DNA of 64,000 nt from Streptomyces sp. XM4193. Lineage in GTDB: Bacteria > Actinomycetota > Actinomycetes > Streptomycetales > Streptomycetaceae. The notes beneath the pieces are model-generated. The model was not told where the DNA came from and searched no databases. It saw only the letters and a program-made list of their open reading frames with translations. Shown here in pieces: positions 62,636-64,000 of the stretch (position 1 is the first letter of the stretch; each line of letters opens with the position of its first letter). The translations under genes and the position numbers were made by a program. The stretch spans positions 186,001 through 250,000 of the forward strand of contig NZ_JALLGK010000006.1 in the NCBI RefSeq assembly GCF_023072595.1. Reading direction: 5' to 3'.

Positions 62636-62910
62636 TCTGCTCGGCACGAGACTACCCCACCGCGACACCCCCGGGTGACCAGGTGCTCACCGGGCGACCG
62701 CACACCGAGATTTGACGCGTTCACACCATGCGGCAAAAGCGACTTTCATCACCTCTCAGTACGCACGTCATAAACGCCCAATCGGCTTGCTCTCCGTCTG
62801 AAACAGCCCGATATCCGGCGGAGGGGTTTACAACCGTCTGGTAAGTGGCATGTCGATTTCGCCGACGTGCGAATCCCCGAGCGCACACTGAGCGAAAGGC
62901 CCTGGCGCTT
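62636..62910 (+). promoter_or_regulatory. ssgB upstream region
   Basis: 275 bp of comparatively AT-rich DNA before ssgB. GTTT at 62826-62829 with a 17-bp spacer and GGCATG at 62847-62852 faintly resembles the stress/sporulation sigma-H type (GTTT...GGGTAT), which is known to transcribe ssgB in S. coelicolor. The -10 match is weak. No second gene is seen here. Confidence 0.35.
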
Positions 62911-63324
62911 ATGAACACCACGGTCAGCTGCGAGCTGCACCTGCGCCTCGTTGTATCGAGCGAGTCCTCCCTTCCCGTCCCTGCGGGTCTGCGGTATGAC
63001 ACGGCCGACCCCTACGCGGTGCATGCCACCTTCCACACCGGTGCCGAAGAGACGGTCGAGTGGGTCTTCGCCCGCGACCTTCTCGCCGAGGGGCTGCACA
63101 GGCCCACTGGCACCGGCGACGTACGTGTCTGGCCCTCCCGGAGCCACGGGCAGGGTGTCGTCTGCATCGCCCTCAGCTCACCCGAGGGCGAAGCACTGCT
63201 CGAGGCCCCGGCCCGCGCGCTGGAGTCCTTCCTCAAGCGGACCGACGCAGCGGTGCCCCCGGGCACCGAGCACCGCCACTTCGATCTCGATACGGAGCTC
63301 TCCCACATCCTCGCGGAGAGCTGA
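62911..63324 (+). CDS. ssgB: Sporulation-specific cell division protein SsgB
   Basis: 137 residues from ATG at 62911, MNTTVSCELHLRLVVSSESS. It is the SsgA-like protein that marks future septum sites and recruits FtsZ in sporogenic hyphae. The sequence fits SsgB, the most conserved member of the family, over its whole length (LPVPAGLRYDTADPYAVHAT, VEWVFARDLLAEGLHRPTGT, C-terminal HFDLDTELSHILAES). No enzyme motif; a chaperone-like beta fold is known for the family. It is part of the BldD regulon in studied species, and bldD is 46 kb away in this window. This gene is the strongest taxonomic marker here. Confidence 0.97.
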   Translation: MNTTVSCELHLRLVVSSESSLPVPAGLRYDTADPYAVHATFHTGAEETVEWVFARDLLAEGLHRPTGTGDVRVWPSRSHGQGVVCIALSSPEGEALLEAPARALESFLKRTDAAVPPGTEHRHFDLDTELSHILAES

Positions 63325-63346
63325 GGCAACCGGGACAACCCAAGAC

Positions 63347-63395
63347 CCCACCGCTCGTGCCGTCCGACTCGGGGCGATGGCACGGGTCCGGTGGG
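63347..63395 (+). terminator. ssgB terminator
   Basis: CCCACCG and CGTGCC pair with GGCACG and CGGTGGG across a loop of 17 nt, 22 bp after the ssgB stop. Confidence 0.55.
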
Positions 63396-63548
63396 AACCA
63401 CCCCGAAGCGACGACAGACGTCGCCCGACCAGGCAGGGCCGTCGCCACACTCACCGTGGCGGCGGCCTTCCTCTGTGCAGCGGGATAGAGTCCTCGGTCA
63501 GCGAGCACCCACTGGAACCGAGCATTCCCACCGGCCTGGAGCGACACC

Positions 63549-64000
63549 GTGCTGATCAACCACGACACCAGGTTCGCCCTCGACGGTGTTGTCGACCTGC
63601 TGAACACCGCGCCCGACCGGGACGTGCCGGAGGGGCTGCCCGATCTGGACGCGCTGCGCGAGTTCGTGAGGCGCAACAGCATCAGCGGCGCCGAGCGGCT
63701 CTGCGAAGCAGACCTCCTCGCGATCCGCGAGGTCCGCGAGGACTTCCTGCGGATCGTCGCCGCGCCGGACGACCGCACCGCCGCCGGGCTCGTCAACGCA
63801 CTCGTCGCCCGGGCCGGTACGACTCCGCAGCTCACCGACCACGACGGCTACGACTGGCACGTGCACTACTTCGCACCGGACTCGGGCATCTCGGACCACC
63901 TCGCCGCCGACGGCGGGATGGCGCTCGGTTTCCTGCTGGTGGGCGGCGAACGCGAGCGGCTGCGCCGCTGCGGCGCCCCCGACTGCCGCCGCGCGTTCAT
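63549..64000 (+). CDS. CGNR zinc-finger / ABATE-domain protein, cut by the right edge
   Basis: The first 150 codons are present, from GTG at 63549 with GGAG seven bases upstream. It begins VLINHDTRFALDGVVDLLNT and has the helical ABATE-type domain (LDALREFVRRNSISGAERLC ... VREDFLRIVAAPDD). Just before the edge the first cysteines of a CGNR zinc finger appear (LRRCGAPDCRRAF). The family is a putative stress-linked transcription regulator. The fold is by pattern, and the rest lies outside the window. In Streptomyces it commonly follows ssgB. Confidence 0.88.
   Translation, partial: MLINHDTRFALDGVVDLLNTAPDRDVPEGLPDLDALREFVRRNSISGAERLCEADLLAIREVREDFLRIVAAPDDRTAAGLVNALVARAGTTPQLTDHDGYDWHVHYFAPDSGISDHLAADGGMALGFLLVGGERERLRRCGAPDCRRAF

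Noticed and set aside
62364..62641. Integrated element at the tRNA-Val genes
   Set aside because: No integrase, no direct att repeat and no foreign genes flank the tRNAs; the neighbours are thrS and ssgB.
62826..62852. Definite sigma-H promoter for ssgB
   Set aside because: GTTT fits but the -10 (GGCATG) matches poorly; reported only as a weak candidate within the upstream region.

Overview
The window is GC-rich, gene-dense chromosomal DNA of a streptomycete (Streptomyces or a very close relative). The evidence is the sporulation/development genes bldD and ssgB, the Streptomyces-type integration host factor sIHF, many GTG and a few TTG starts, the PIM lipid cluster, and GC-rich hairpins without U-tracts at gene ends. 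It is a core-genome segment. I see no insertion sequence, integrase, prophage, CRISPR array, toxin-antitoxin pair or recognisable defence or biosynthetic island, so the interest lies in regulatory elements and a few unusual proteins.

Layout, with most genes on the minus strand. 1-5932: priA (cut by the left edge), metK, coaBC, rpoZ, gmk and sIHF. 6442-16701: the whole pyrimidine operon in transcription order pyrR-pyrB-pyrC-(PH-like membrane protein)-carA-carB-pyrD-pyrF, preceded by a PyrR-binding RNA loop that covers the pyrR ribosome-binding site. 16834-17399: bldD, divergent from pyrR, with its promoter and BldD operator. 17821-20075: nusB, efp and an M24-fold protein that has lost metal ligands. 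20434-21327: a P-loop ATPase. 21531-28579: aroE-aroC-aroK-aroB-aroQ tightly coupled, preceded by mltG and ruvX.

28599-33014: alaS with two small membrane-associated proteins, then rpsD. 33037-33921: an iron-box-controlled DUF2470 (HugZ-like) gene. 34058-38216: rarA, VKOR, hisS and an MBL-fold hydrolase. 38374-40651 (plus strand): a membrane cyclophilin and a DUF349 coiled-coil protein. 40910-47951: rel, apt, secF, secD and yajC. 48125-50617: ruvC-ruvA-ruvB. 50783-53430: yebC, pdxT and pdxS. 53788-57391: a LemA-like protein and the pimA/PIM-acyltransferase/pgsA cluster. 57779-59449: an unrecognised membrane protein. 59575-62205: HIT protein and thrS. 62370-62635: two tRNA-Val(CAC) genes. 62911-64000: ssgB and a CGNR zinc-finger protein cut by the right edge.

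The genes work as several housekeeping modules: UMP synthesis with PyrR feedback, shikimate-to-chorismate synthesis, PLP synthesis, Holliday-junction processing, SecDF-YajC secretion, stringent response and purine salvage, and phosphatidylinositol-mannoside lipids. These are interleaved with developmental control by BldD, SsgB and sIHF. The order pgsA-acyltransferase-pimA next to HIT and thrS matches the Mycobacterium tuberculosis arrangement, so this is an old actinobacterial neighbourhood. Points most worth a second look are the M24 pseudoenzyme beside efp, the iron box squeezed between rpsD and the DUF2470 gene, a 40-bp near-perfect palindrome upstream of the unknown membrane protein, a very large hairpin inside the pyr operon, and a 16-bp tandem repeat between the DUF349 gene and rel.
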